Shown here piece after piece: positions 47,367 through 59,390 of a stretch of DNA of 64,000 nt. Each line of letters begins with the position of its first letter. Position 1 is the first letter of the stretch. The notes under the pieces were generated by a model. It saw nothing but the letters and a program-made list of their open reading frames with translations. It was not told the origin of the DNA and searched no databases. The stretch lies in assembly GCF_047675955.1 (NCBI RefSeq), contig NC_132923.1:85347637-85411636 (forward strand), given 5' to 3'. The stretch is from Chlorocebus sabaeus. Lineage: Eukaryota; Chordata; Mammalia; Primates; Cercopithecidae. Made by a program: the position numbers and the translations under genes.

Positions 47367-47733
47367 CAGATTGAGCATCCCTAATCTGAAAATCCAAAAT
47401 TCGAAATGCTACAAAATCTCAAACTTTTGAGTACTGACATGACCCACAAAGTGGAAAATTCCACTCCTGGTCTCATGTGATAAGTTGCAGTCAAAACTTT
47501 TGTTTCATGCACAAAATTGTTAAAAAGATTATATAAAATTATCTTAGGTTATATATATAAAGTTTATATGAAACATAAATGAATTTCATGTTTAGACTTG
47601 GGTCCCATCCCCAAGATAGGATAATATTCCAAAATCTGGAAAAAAAAAAAAAAAAAGATAATATTCCAAAATCCGAAAAAAATCCAAAACACTTTTGGTC
47701 CCAAGCATTTTGGATAGGGGATTCTCACCCTTT
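47367..47733 (+). mobile_element. Tigger7-like DNA transposon fossil
   Basis: AGATTGAGCATCCCTAATCT, ATGACCCACAAAGTGGAAAA and a closing GGTCCCAAGCATTTTGGATA are typical of a Tigger-type element with AATCCGAAAATCC-like termini. It contains a later poly(A)-only insertion at 47637-47656. Confidence 0.75.
47637..47656 (+). mobile_element. Poly(A)-only insertion with 17 bp TSD
   Basis: The insert is TGG plus seventeen A. It is flanked by perfect 17 bp direct repeats, GATAATATTCCAAAATC, at 47620-47636 and 47657-47673. Without it and one repeat the host transposon reads continuously. This looks like retroposition in which only the tail was copied. Confidence 0.75.
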
Positions 47734-47853
47734 GCCCCTTTTCCTGTACTTGAACTTATTTCTCCTATATTGAAAACAAGATTTTCAATCCTTACTCTAG
47801 CAAAATGAGTCCTTTAGATTATCTTTACTAATTTTCTTTCCCCCTCATGTTCT

Positions 47854-48168
47854 GTTCTTTTCTTCTTTTTTTTTTTTTATTGAGACGGAGTCTCGCCCTG
47901 TTGCCCAGGCTGGAGTGTAGTGTGCGATTGATCTTGGCTCACTGCAAGCTCCGCCTCCTGGGTTCATGCCATTCTTCTGCCTCAACCTCCCGAGTAGCAG
48001 GCACTGCCACCACGCCCTGCTACTTTTTTTTTTTTTTTTGTATTTTTAGTAGAGACCGGGTTTCACCATGTTTGCCCGGGTGGGCTCGATCTCCTGACCT
48101 CGTGATCTGCCCGCGTCGGCTTCCCAAAGTGCTGCGATTACAGGCGTGAGCCACCGCGCCTGGCCCCG
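47854..48168 (-). mobile_element. AluY-like
   Basis: Antisense Alu (CAAGCTCCGCCTCCTGGGTT) with a second T17 run in its middle spacer. TSD CCTCATGTTCT at 47843-47853 and 48169-48179. Confidence 0.95.
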
Positions 48169-49047
48169 CCTCATGTTCTAATTCGGGAAGTCCTTAGAAC
48201 ATTTTTTTGTGACTCAAATTCTAGATTTTGCTCAGTTAATTTAGTTCTTTTGGTTTTGGTATTTTTCTTCCAGTTTTGTTCAATATTAATAACTAGTATT
48301 CTTTTGGTTAGAATTCTTCTGATAAATCTTTTTTTATCCCTGTACTTTAATAAATAGAGCAACACAATTTGTACTCTTATTTAAAATTATAATTACTGCA
48401 AGATAGCCAGTGTAACTACAACTGCAAGTCATTGATTTGTTTTTATTTATTTATAAGCATCAATATTTTACAAAACTGAATTTTGAGAGCTGGTATCATT
48501 CTTCCTTGAAAATTGAAGTAACTAAAAAAATACTTTTGCAGTAGTGACATAGCTAAGATCTGAACATTTTAAAGTATCCTCTTAAATAATAAAATATAAA
48601 GATAATGTACTTGTTTATATGATCAGTCCTTTTGGCCTATGGCACTTTATAGTCTGCCAGGATTTTGGTTTGTTGCAGTATAATACAAGTTTAGGTCTTA
48701 TTTTACTAAATAATCAAAACTGAGTTGAACATAGAAATCTTTTTGTTCAAGACTTACCTGTAAAATTCTTGCCCATTTCCCCTTGGGTTAAATACTTTTT
48801 GTTTGTTTGTTTTAAAGACCCCGTGTCTGCTTTGTGTTTAATTTTTTGAATGGGAAGAAATAAAAATGAAGTTAAAGAGAGACTCTAACTTGGTGGGTTG
48901 AATTTCAGTATAGATTTTTTTAAGAGTAACTTATTTCAGTAACCAAAACTTGATTGAACTTGAGTCTATGTTTAGATTTACTTTTAAAATTCTTAACCCG
49001 TTTCTTTTATTTTATAGCGTAAATGGGATTTTTGGTTTATCTTTTTA

Positions 49048-52000
49048 TTTAATTTAATTTATTTATTTATTATTATACTTTAAGTTCTAGGGTACATGTG
49101 CACAGCATGCAGGTTTGTTACATATGTATACATGTGCCATGTTGGTGTGCTTGCACCCATTAACTCGTCATTTACATTAGGTATATCTCCTAATGCTATC
49201 CCTCCCCCTACCCTCACCCCACAACAGGCCCTGGTGTGTGATGTTCCCCACCCTGTGTCCAAGCGTTCTCATTATTCAGTTCCCACGTATGAGTGAGAAC
49301 ATGTGGTGTCTGGTTTTCTGTTCGTGATAGTTTGCTGAGAATGATGGTTTCCAGCTGCATCGATGTCCCTACAAAGGACATGAACTCATCCTTTTTTATG
49401 ACTGCATAGTATTCCATGGTGTATATGTACCACATTTTCTTAATCCAGTCTGTCATTGACGGACACTGGGGTTGGTTCCAACTCTTTGCTATTGTGAATA
49501 GTGCTGCAGTAAACATACGTGTGCATGTGTCTTTATAGCAGCATGATATATAATCCTTTGGGTATATACCAAGTAATGGGATGGCTGGGTCAAATGGTGT
49601 TTCTAGTTCTAGATCCTCGAGGAATCGCCACACTGTCTTCCTCAATGGTTGAACTAGTTTACACTCCCACCAACAGTGTAAAAGTGTTCCTATTTCTCCA
49701 CATCTCTCCAGCACCTGTTGTTTCCTGAAGTTTTAATGATCGCCATTCTAACTGGTGTGAGATGGCAGCTCATTGTGGTTTTGATTTGCATTTCTCTAAT
49801 GGCGAGTGATGATGAGCATTTTTTCACGTGTCTGTTGGCTGCATAAATATCTTCTTTTGAGAAGTGTCTGTTCATATCCTTCAACCACTTTTTGATGGGT
49901 TTTTTTTTTTCTTGTAAATTTGTTTGAGTTCTTTGTAGGTTCTGGATATTAGCCCTTTGTCAGATGAGTAGATTGTAAAAATTTTCTCCCATCCTGTAGG
50001 TTGCCTGTTCACTCTGACGGTAGTTTCTTTTGCTGTGCAGAAGCTCTTTAGTTTAATTAGATCCCATTTGTTTATTTTGGCTTTTGTTGCCGTTGCTTTT
50101 GGTGTTTTAGTCATGAAGTTCTTGCCCATGCCTATGTCCTGAATGGTATTGCCTAGATTTTCTTCTAGGGTTTTTATGGTTTTAGGTCTAACATTTAAGT
50201 CTCTAATCCATCTTGAATTAATTTTTGTATAAGGTGTAAGGAAGGGATCCAGTTTCAGCCTTCTACATATGGCTAGACAGTTTTCCCAGCACCATTTATT
50301 AAATAGGGAATCCTTTCCCCATTTCTTGTTTTTGTCACGTTTATCAAAGATCAGATGGTTGTAGATGTGTGGTATTATTTCTGAGGGCTCTGTTCTGTTC
50401 CATTGGTCTATATCTCTGTTTTGGTACCAGTACCATGCTGTTTTGGTTACTGTAGCCTTGTAGTATAGTTTGAAGTCAGGTAACATGATGCCTCCAGCTT
50501 TGTTCTTTTGGCTTAGGATTGTCTTGGTAATGCCGGCTGTTTTTTGGTTCCATATGACCTTTAAAGTAGTTTTTTCCAATTCTGTGAAGAAAGTCATTGG
50601 TAGCTTAATGGGGATGACATTGAATCTATAAATTACCTTAGGCAGTATGGCCATTTTAATGATACTGATTCTTCCTATCCATGAGTATGGAATGTTCTTC
50701 CATTTGTTTGTGTCCTCTTTTATTTAATTGAGCAGTGGTTTGTAGTTCTTTTTGAAGTGGTCCTTCACATCCCTTGTAAGTTGGATTCCTAGGTATTTTA
50801 TTCTCTTTGAAGCAACTGTGAATGGGAGTTCACTCATGATTTGGCTCTCTGTCTGTTATTGGTGTATAGAAATGCTTGTGATTTTTGCACATTGATTTTG
50901 TATCTGGAGACTTTGCTGAAGTTGCTTATCAGTTTAAGGAGATTTTGCGCCAAGACGATGGAGTTTTCTAAATATACAATCATGTCATCTGCAAACAGAG
51001 ACAATTTAACTTCCTCTTTTCCTAATTGAATACCCTTTATTTCTTTCTCCTGCCTGACTGCCCTGGCCAGAACTTCCAACACTATGTTGAATAGGAGTGG
51101 TGAGAGAGGGCATCCCTGTCTTGTGCCAGTTTTCAAAGGGAATGCTTCCAGTGTTTGCCCATTCGGTATGACTTTGGCTGTGGGTTTGTCATAAATAGCT
51201 CTTATTATTTTGGGATACGTTCCATCAATACCGAATTTATTGAGAGTTTTTAACATGAAGGGCTGTTGAATTTTGTCAAAGACCTTTCTGCATCTATTGA
51301 GATAATCATGTGGTTTTTGTCTTTGGTTCTGTTTATATGCTGGATTATGTTTATTGACTTGCATATATTGAACCAGCCTTGCATCCCAGACACGAAGCCC
51401 ACTTGATCATGGTGGATAAGCTTTTTGATGTGCTGCTGGATTCAGTTTGCCAGTGTTTTATTGAGGATTTTTGCATCGATGTTCATCAGAGATATTGGTC
51501 TAAAATTCTCTTTTTTTTTTTTTGTTGTGTCTCTGCCAGGCTTTGGTATCAGAATGATGTTGGTCTCATAAAATGAGTTAGGGAGGATTCCCTCTTTTCT
51601 ATTGATTGGATAGTTTCAGAAGGAATGGTACCAGCTCCTTCTTGTACCTCTGGTAGAATTTGGCTGTGAATCCATCTGATCCTGGACTTTTTTTGGTTAG
51701 TAGGCTGTTAATTATTGCCTCAATTTCAGAGCCTATTATTGGTCTATTCAAGGATTCAGCTTCTTCCTGGTTTAGTCTTGGCCGCCAGAGAGAAGGGTCA
51801 GGTTACCCACAAAGGGAAGCCCATCAGACTAACAGCGGATCTCTCGGCAGAAACTCTACAAGAGAGAAGAGAGTGAGGGCCAGTATTCAGCATTCTTAAA
51901 GAAAAGAATTTTCAACCCAGAATTTCATATCCAGCCAAACTAAGTTTCATAAGTGAAGGAGAAATAAAATCCTTTACAGACAAGCAAATGCTGAAAGATT

Positions 52001-53481
52001 TTGTCATCACCAGGCCTGCCGTACAAGAGCTCCTGAAGGAAGCAGTAAACATGGAAAGGAACAGCTGGTGCCAGCCACTGCAAAAACATGCCAAAATGTA
52101 AAGACCATCAATACTAGGAATAAACTGCATCAACTGATGAGTAAAATAACCAGCTAACATCATAATGACAAGATCAAATTCACACATAACAATATTACCT
52201 TTAAATGTAAATGGGCTAAATGCTCCAATTAAAAGACACAGATTGGATAAATTGGCAAATTGGATAAAGAGTCAAGACCCATCAGTGTGCTGTATTCAGG
52301 AGACCCATCTCACGTGTAGAGAAACACATAGGCTTAAAATAAAGGGATGGAGGAAGATCTACCAAGCAAATAGAAAACAAAAAAAGGCAGGGGTTGCAAT
52401 CCTAGTCTGATGAAACAGACTTTAAACCAACAAAAATCAAAAGAGACAAAGAAGGCCATTACATAATGGTAAAGGGATCAATTCAACAAGAAGAGCTAAC
52501 CTAAATATATGTGCACCCAATACAGGAGCACCCAGATTCATAAAGCAAGTCCTTAGAGACTTACAAAGAGACTTAGACTCTCACACAATAATAATGGGAG
52601 ACTTTAACACCCCACTGTCAACATTAGACAGATCAACGAGACAGAAAGTTAACAAGGATATCCAGTAATTGAACTCAGCTCTGCACCAAGGGGACCTAAT
52701 AGACATCTACAGAACTCTCCACACTAAATCAATAGAATATACATTCTTCTCAGCACCACATCACACTCATTCCAAAACTGACCCCATAGTTGGAGGTAAA
52801 GCACCCTTCAGGAAATGTAAAAGAACAGAAATTGTAACAAACTGTCTCTCAGACCACAGTGCAATCAAATTAGAACTCAGGATTGAGAAACTCACTCAAA
52901 ACCACTCAACTACATGGAAACTGAACAGCCTGCTCCTGAATGACTACTGGATACATAACGAAATGAAAGCAGAAATAAAGTTGTTCTTTGAAACCAATGA
53001 GAAATAGATACAACATACCAGAATCTGTGGGACACATTTAAAGCAGTGTGTGAAGGGAAATGTATAGCTCTAAATGCCCACAAGAGAAAGCAGGAAAGAT
53101 CTAAAATTGACAACCTAATATCACAATTAAAAGAACTAGAGAAGCAAGAGCAAACACATTCAAAAGCTAGCAGAAGGCAAGAAATAACTAAGATCAGAGC
53201 ATAACTGAAGGAGTTACAGACACAAACCGTTCAAAAGAAAATGAATCCAGGAGCTGGTTTTTTGAAAAGATCAACAAAATTGATAGACTGCTAGCAAGAC
53301 TAATAAAGAAGAAAAGAGAGAAGAATCAAATAGATGCAGTAAAAAATGATAAAGGGGATATCACTACTGACCCCACAGAAATACAAACTACCATCAGAGA
53401 ATACTATAAACACCTCTATGCAAATAAACTAGAAAACCTGGAAGAAATGGATAAATTCCTGGACACACACATTCTCCCAAA
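49048..53481 (-). mobile_element. L1 (L1PA-like) with twin-priming inversion
   Basis: A 4.4 kb L1 in two opposite halves. From 49048 to about 51780 it runs on the minus strand from the 3' tail (read as TTTA/TTTAA repeats) back into ORF2, with open pieces 50654-49881, 49714-49214 and 51364-50834; the FADD motif is intact. From about 51781 to 53481 it is on the + strand, from the middle of ORF1 to the point in ORF2 where the other half starts, near CTCCCAAG. A 13 bp TSD, GTTTATCTTTTTA, lies at 49035-49047 and 53482-53494, so the whole is one insertion. The inverted 5' half is the known product of twin priming. The element is 5'-truncated and coding-dead. Confidence 0.95.
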
Positions 53482-54018
53482 GTTTATCTTTTTAATAAAT
53501 GAAGTTAAAGATTCTAAACTGTATACAAACTTCTGTTGCCATGTGAACCTTTGATGAATGGCCGTTGTTTTTTTTCAAATGTAAATGCTTGTTCATATTC
53601 TCAGAAACCCAGTAGTTTAATTAAAAATCCAGAATCTAGAATATCTTTGTGTTTTTTTGTTTTTTTGTTTTAAAAAAGTAAATTTGTAAAAGTTAGGCCT
53701 TGGCATGGCCATGGGTATTCTGGCCACAAGTGAAATGACTTCAGAGAGTTTTGTGTATGTGGAATGTATAATGTATATGTATATGTACATACACAAAAAG
53801 TAGATTTAAAAAATCATATCTACCCACTTGAATCTGGATTTTTAAAATATCTGTGATTATGTATCAGTATCCTGTTTACTCATTGATGAATTACCTGACT
53901 AGATTGTAAGGATATTGGAAATATATTTCCCTGAGTTTAACTTCTGGCCCATTTGGCTTTGTAGAAAGTCTCTGATGGAGCACTAAGGTGACATTTTGTA
54001 AAAGGAGCAAATTTTTCT

Positions 54019-55290
54019 TTTTCCTTCCTTCCTTCCTTCCTTCCTTCCTTCCTTCCTTCCTTCCTTCCTTCCCTCCCTTCCTTTCTTTCTCTCTCTCCCT
54101 CTCTCTCTCTCTTCCTCCCTCTCTCCCTCCCTTCCTCCCTCTCTCCCTCCCTTCCTCCCTCCCTTCCTCCCTCCCTCCCTCCCTCCCTCCCTTCCTTCCT
54201 TCTTCCCTACCTCCCTACCTCCCTTCCTCCCTCCTCCCTCCCTCCCTCCCTCCCTTCCCTCCCTCCTTCTCTCCTTCCTCCCTCCCTCCCTTCCCTCCCT
54301 CCTTCCCTCCTCCCTTCCCTCCTCCCTCCCTCCCTTCCCTCCCTCCTTCCCTCCTCCCTTCCCTCCTCCCTTCCCTCCCTCCCTCCTTCCTTCCTCCCTC
54401 CCTTCCTTCCTTCCTCCCTCCCTCCCTCCTTTCCCTCCTTCCTTCCTTCCTCCCTCCCTCCCTCCCTTCCCTCCCTCCCTCCTTCCTTCCTTCCTCCCTC
54501 CCTGCCTCCCTTCCTTCCCTCCTTCCCTCCTTCCTTCCTCCCTCCCTCCCTCCCTTCCCTCCCTCCTTCCTTCCTCCCTTCCCTCCCTCCTTCCTTCCTT
54601 CCTCCCTCCCTCCCTTCCCTCCCTCCCTCCCTCCTTCCTTCCTCCCTCCCTCCTTCCCTTCCCTCCCTCCTTCCCTCCTTCCCTCCTTCCTTCCCTCCTT
54701 CCTTCCTCCCTCCCTCCTTCCCTTTCCTCCCTCCTTCCCTCCTTCCTTCCTTCCTTCCTCCCTCCCTCCCTCCCTCCCCTCCCTCCTTCCTTCCTCCCTC
54801 CCTCCCTCCCTCCCCTCCCTCCTTCCTTCCTCCCTCCCTCTCTCCCTCCCTCCCCTCCCTCCCTCCCTTCCCTCCCTCCTTCCCTCCTTCCTCCCTCCCT
54901 CCCTCCCTTCCCTCCTTCCTCCCTCCCTCCCTTCCCTACCTCTCTCCCTCCTTCCCTCCTTCCTTCCTTCCTTCCTCCCTCCCTCCCTCCCTCTCTCCCT
55001 CCCTCCCTCTCCCTCCCTCCCTCCCCTCCCCCCAGGCTGCAGTATGGTGGTATGATTTCGGCTCACTGCAACTTCCACCTCCCAGGTTCAATCTGTTCTT
55101 GTGCCTCAGCCTCCTGAGTAGCTGGGATTACAGGCGCCCACCACCATGCCTGGCTAATTTTTGTATTTTTTGTAGAGATGGGGTTTCATCATGTTGGCCA
55201 GGCTAGTCTCAAACTCCTGACCTCAGGTAATCCACCCGCCTTGGCTTCCCAAAATGCTGGGTTTACAGGCGTGAGCCACCATGTCCAGCC
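54019..55290 (-). mobile_element. Alu with a 1 kb polypyrimidine tail
   Basis: An antisense Alu body (55034-55290) preceded by about 1 kb of CT repeat that takes the place of its tail and of roughly its last 30 bases. The flanks AAAGGAGCAAATTTTTCT (54001-54018) and AAAGGGCCAAATTTTTCT (55291-55308) form an 18 bp TSD with two differences, so tract and Alu are one insertion that expanded afterwards. Confidence 0.93.
54022..55033 (+). repeat. Polypyrimidine tract (CCTT/CCCT)n
   Basis: It starts as regular CCTT, then mixes TTCC, TCCC and TCTC units in recurring blocks. Only a few purines interrupt it, for example CCCTACC near 54209 and CCTGCC near 54503. The other strand is pure purine (GGAA/GGGA). 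All six frames give low-complexity translations. Confidence 0.97.
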
Positions 55291-55674
55291 AAAGGGCCAA
55301 ATTTTTCTGTTATGGTTTGAAAACTAGAAATGTATCTAAAATTATGCTACTTCCCATGAACCAAGGGAAGTGACTGATAATTATGTTAAAGTTTATTCTC
55401 TTTGTGGGGTTAGTTCTACAAGTGTATAGTCCTATTCTGTAAAATAGTTCTTTGTTTTATTAGGGCTGAAACTACTGCTTTTAATTTTGAAGAGAAGGCC
55501 CGTAAATCTAGGAATCTAGTATTTGGTGAATGAGCCTATGCTCATGCTTTTTTGTAGATATTTAGAGTTTGACAAGATCCTATAATTTAGCTTCTCTAAG
55601 CACAGCAGTTTAAGGCTTACAACCCAGGCTAACCTGAGCCTTCTAGAGTCATGTTCTTTTTTTTTTTTTTTTCC

Positions 55675-56240
55675 TAATGAACTTTAAATTTTGGAGTGAT
55701 TTTAGATTTATAGAAAAGTTGCAGAGAACAGTTTTCCATTCCCCTTCACTGTTTCCCTTATTAACATATTACATTACCATGGTACATCTGTCAAAACTAA
55801 AAAACAACATTGGTGCATTATTAATTCCAGACTTTATTTGGGTTTCACCAGTTTTTCCTTTCTGTCACAGGATCCAATCTAGGGTATCACGTTGCCTTTA
55901 GTTGTCATGTTTTCAGACTCTCTGGTATATGAGTTTGTCAGTCTTGCCTTGCTTTTTATGACCTTGACATTTTTGAGGAATACTGGCTAGATATCCCGCA
56001 GAATGTCTCCCAACTTAGGTTTGTCTGATGCTATTCTCATGACTAGACTGGGCAAATGAGTTTTTGCAAAGAATAACGTGGAGGCGTAATGCTTTCATCA
56101 TCACATTATATTGGGGGTATATGATATCCATGTGACATCACTGTTGATGTTAACCTTCACTTATTTAAGATAGTGTTTGCCAGATTTCACCACCATGAAG
56201 TTACTTTTTTCCCTTTTCCTATTCTATTCTCTGGAAGCGT
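55675..56240. mobile_element. Old LINE-like fragment
   Basis: TTTAGATTTATAGAAAAGTT, TGTTTCCCTTATTAACATAT and TGCCTTTAGTTGTCATG recur in old L1-type 3' regions. Family and orientation are uncertain. Confidence 0.45.
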
Positions 56241-56527
56241 GGACTCATGCCCTTTTTATTTTGCCATTTATCTGCATATTTATCTATTGGTTTTTACATT
56301 CTTACTAATCCTTAAATTTTTCTGTGAGGTAAGTTCTTAGACTGAAAGTGGCTTAAGCTTTTGTCAGTACCATTTGTTTGGGTCTTCATTATGTGAGGAG
56401 TTTTTGGCACTTAGAGATGTATAGAGGAGCTGTTTCTGTGTGTATTAGCATGTATCACATTGTATTAAAATTAACTTTTGCATATCTCTTCCTCCTGTTG
56501 GGTTGTAAAAGTGAGAGATCTTTTCAC

Positions 56528-56731
56528 TTTTTTTTTTTTTTTTTTTTTGAAACAAAGTATCACTCTGTCACCCTGGCTGGAGTGCAGTGGCAAGACCTTG
56601 ACTCACTGCAACCTCCACCTACTAGGTTCAAGCAATTCTCCTGCCTCAGCCTCCAGAGTAGCTGGGATTATAGGCACCTGCCACCATGCCCAGCTAATTT
56701 TTGGATTTTTAGTAGAGATGGGGTTTCACCA
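56528..56731 (-). mobile_element. Alu, 5'-truncated
   Basis: Antisense Alu that ends at GGGTTTCACC, lacking about the first 85 bases; T24 tail. Confidence 0.93.
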
Positions 56732-56754
56732 AAGCCTTGGGCTTTGCCCAAGAA

Positions 56755-56808
56755 TTAAAAGCCCTCCAGGTGATTCTGATGGTGACTAAAATTTCAGAAA
56801 TACTGCCT
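56755..56808 (+). mobile_element. MER5-like hAT end fragment
   Basis: AGCCCTCCAGGTGATTCTGA followed by ACTAAAATTTCAGAAATACT matches the 3' end of MER5-type elements. The Alu just upstream removed or displaced the rest. Confidence 0.55.
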
Positions 56809-57599
56809 AAAAGCATGGAAAATAAAAAAAATATCAGAGTAATTGGGCAGCTGTTAGTAACTGATTATGACAGTAAAATTAAATCTCCTCTTTCCCTGCT
56901 GTCTCAGGAATTTGATACTTTTATTATTATTATTAATAAAAATTTTTTATACTTTTACTCTGAAATGAAAAGACATTCTAAATGCTTCTTCCTTAAGTGT
57001 CTCTTTCTGTATAAATGCACCTGCTAGTATGTTTCAGTTTGACAACTAGTTACTAGCCAGATTTTTTTTGGTGTGTGTGTGAATATGGTGCATTTGATTT
57101 AGTTGCTCTTGTTTCAGTGGCATACTTTTGATAGGAATAAGTACAATATAATAAGAAAAACAAGTAACCCAGCAGTATTAAAAGCATTCTGTTCACTTTT
57201 GCTCTTTTATTTGGCGGTATAATTTTTGGCTTTAGTTTTGCCAGGGAATCTATTTTCAAGTCAACATGAAATTAATAATATATATTTTTAACTTTCATAA
57301 AAATGTGTTGTCTGTTGGCAACAGATGGCTAACGTTGCTTTTTTGCTTCTAGTGTCCACTTTTCCAGGAAATGACTCCCATCTGCAGCAAGAAAAGTGCT
57401 GACTGTTAGAGTGTACACTAGGCACTTCTCTTAGTGCCATTCTGACAATTTCACAGTACATATATTGTGAATTTGGTTGGAAGTGTGTGTTAGCCAGATT
57501 GTTTTCTTTCTGGAGTTTCAGTCTTTTGGAAATAGAAAGTTTGTGTGTTTCTAAAACTGAAATTGAATTCTTCCAGGCTGGTTAGTGAAAAGGGAGAGG

Positions 57600-57785
57600 A
57601 GAATTCATGGTTAAGTGTGGTTCCTGGACAAACAGCATCAGCTTCACTTGAGAACTTGTTACAAATGCAAATTCTCAGGCCCAACCTTACTGGTTAGAAA
57701 ATTCTGAGTGCAGGGGCCAGAAATACGTGCTTTATCATGCTGTCCAAGTAATTCTGATGCCTGCTAAAATTTGGGTACCAGTGGG
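57600..57785 (+). mobile_element. MER5A-like hAT-Charlie element
   Basis: GTGTGGTTCCTGGACAAACA, CAGCATCAGCTTCACTTGAG, AACTTGTTACAAATGCAAAT and AATTCTGATGCCTGCTAAAA follow the MER5A order through most of its length. Confidence 0.8.
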
Positions 57786-57884
57786 TTAAGGTTTAGTTTT
57801 ATTAGTTGTAAAGGACAGCATGGTATTGGAATATTAACATATGTGCTGCTAATAAAGCTGATTAAATTTGGAAAAAAAACAAGA

Positions 57885-58062
57885 ACTTTATAGCCAGAAA
57901 ATCTTGGTTTGAACCCCACCGTATCACTTATTAAAAATATTATATTGGGCAAGTTACTTAGCATCTTAGCTTCAGTGTCTTGATTTGTAAAATGACATTA
58001 GTAATCCTGGAAATCAGTGATCAGTGTTGTTGCATTGAGTGCTCAATAAATACTGATTTGAG
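57885..58062 (+). mobile_element. MIR SINE
   Basis: CTTGGTTTGAACCCCACC, TTGGGCAAGTTACTTAGC, TCTTGATTTGTAAAATG and GAGTGCTCAATAAATACTG, the MIR order. Confidence 0.8.
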
Positions 58063-58337
58063 GGGCTGGATGTGGTGGCTTACTTGACCCAGAGTTGCTT
58101 GATACCAACCTAAGCAACATAGTGAGACCCTCATCTCTGCAAAACATAAAAAAATTAGCCAGGCATGGTGACATACGCATGTAGTTGGGAAACTGAGGTG
58201 AGAGACTCACTTGAGCCTGGGAGGTTGAGGCCACAGCAAGCTGTGTTCTTGCCACTGCATTCCAGCTTGGGCAACAGAGTGAGCCTTTGTCAATAAATTA
58301 ATAAACAAAATAAACAAATTAAATAAATATATAAATA
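58063..58337 (+). mobile_element. Diverged AluJ-like with AATA tail
   Basis: Sense Alu with deletions in the left arm, then an AATAAACAAAT-type tail. Confidence 0.87.
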
Positions 58338-58431
58338 GATGTGAAAGCCCCACAAAACTTAATATATGATTATACGCAAATTTTCTCTTGGGAAAAATTG
58401 TAATTTTCACTGGAAGAAAAAAAATTAAGAG

Positions 58432-58730
58432 ACTAGGTGCAGTGGCTCACACCTGTAATCCCAGCATTTTGGGAGGCTGGGGTGGGTAGATCGCTTGAGC
58501 TCAGAAGTTGGAGATCAGCCTGGGCAACATGGCTAATTCTCTTCTCTTTAAAAAAAAAAAAAAAAAAAAAATTAACTGGATTTGGTAGCATGTGCCTGTA
58601 GACCCAGCTACTTGGGAGGCTGAGGTGGGAGGAAGGCTTGAGCCCAGGAGACGGAGGTTGTAGTGAGCCAAGATTGTGTCACTGCACTGGGCGAAAAAAA
58701 AAAACAACCAAAAAGAAAAGAAAAGAAAAG
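58432..58730 (+). mobile_element. Alu
   Basis: Sense Alu with an A21 middle spacer and an AAAAG-repeat tail; the 3' arm has a small deletion at CACTGCACTGGGCG. Confidence 0.93.
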
Positions 58731-59088
58731 TTTAAGAAACATACAAGCTTTCTTCTCGTAGTTGCTGGACTCTTTCTAGAGGTTCCAGGTTAGTTTGAGT
58801 AATTTCATATGCTCAAAGATAGTTATGGAGAACTTTCATGCTCTGAAAGTCTTGAAGGTACCTTGAATGCTTTAAAATGAAGAGGATATATTCTGGGACA
58901 GTCTGTATGCAAATTTTTCCCATTTTGTGCAAGTGCTTTATGTATTAAAAGTATTTGTCATGGTTCAAGAATCAATATAAGAAGAGATACAGTGAAAAAA
59001 ATGTCAGTTCTGCCTCGCTCTCAATTGCTCCATTTATCCCTGCTCTCTGACCAATTTTCTTAATTTCTTATTTATCTTAGAATTTCTT

Positions 59089-59390
59089 TCTTTCTTTTTT
59101 TTTTTTTTTTTGAGATGGAGTCTCTATTGCCCAGGCTGGAGTGCAGTGGCACAATCTCAGGTCACTGCAGTCTCCACCTCCCAAGTTCAAGCAGTTCTCC
59201 TGCCGCAGCCTCCCAAGTGGCTGGGATTACAGGCATGCGCGCCACGCCTGGCTAATTTTTTTGCATTTTGAGTAGAGATGGAGTTTTACTATGTTGGCCA
59301 GGCTGGTTTCAAACTCCTGACCTCAGGTGATCCACCCACCTCAGCCTCCTAAAGTGCTAGGATTACAGGCATGAGCCACTGCGCCCAGCC
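59089..59390 (-). mobile_element. Alu
   Basis: Antisense Alu. Perfect 16 bp TSD TATCTTAGAATTTCTT at 59073-59088 and 59391-59406. Confidence 0.96.

Noticed and set aside
53988..55078. Very long open frames on both strands (355 and 287 codons) of Leu/Pro/Ser or Arg/Glu/Gly repeats
   Set aside because: Translation of the CT tract in an Alu tail; low complexity, no domain, no start context.
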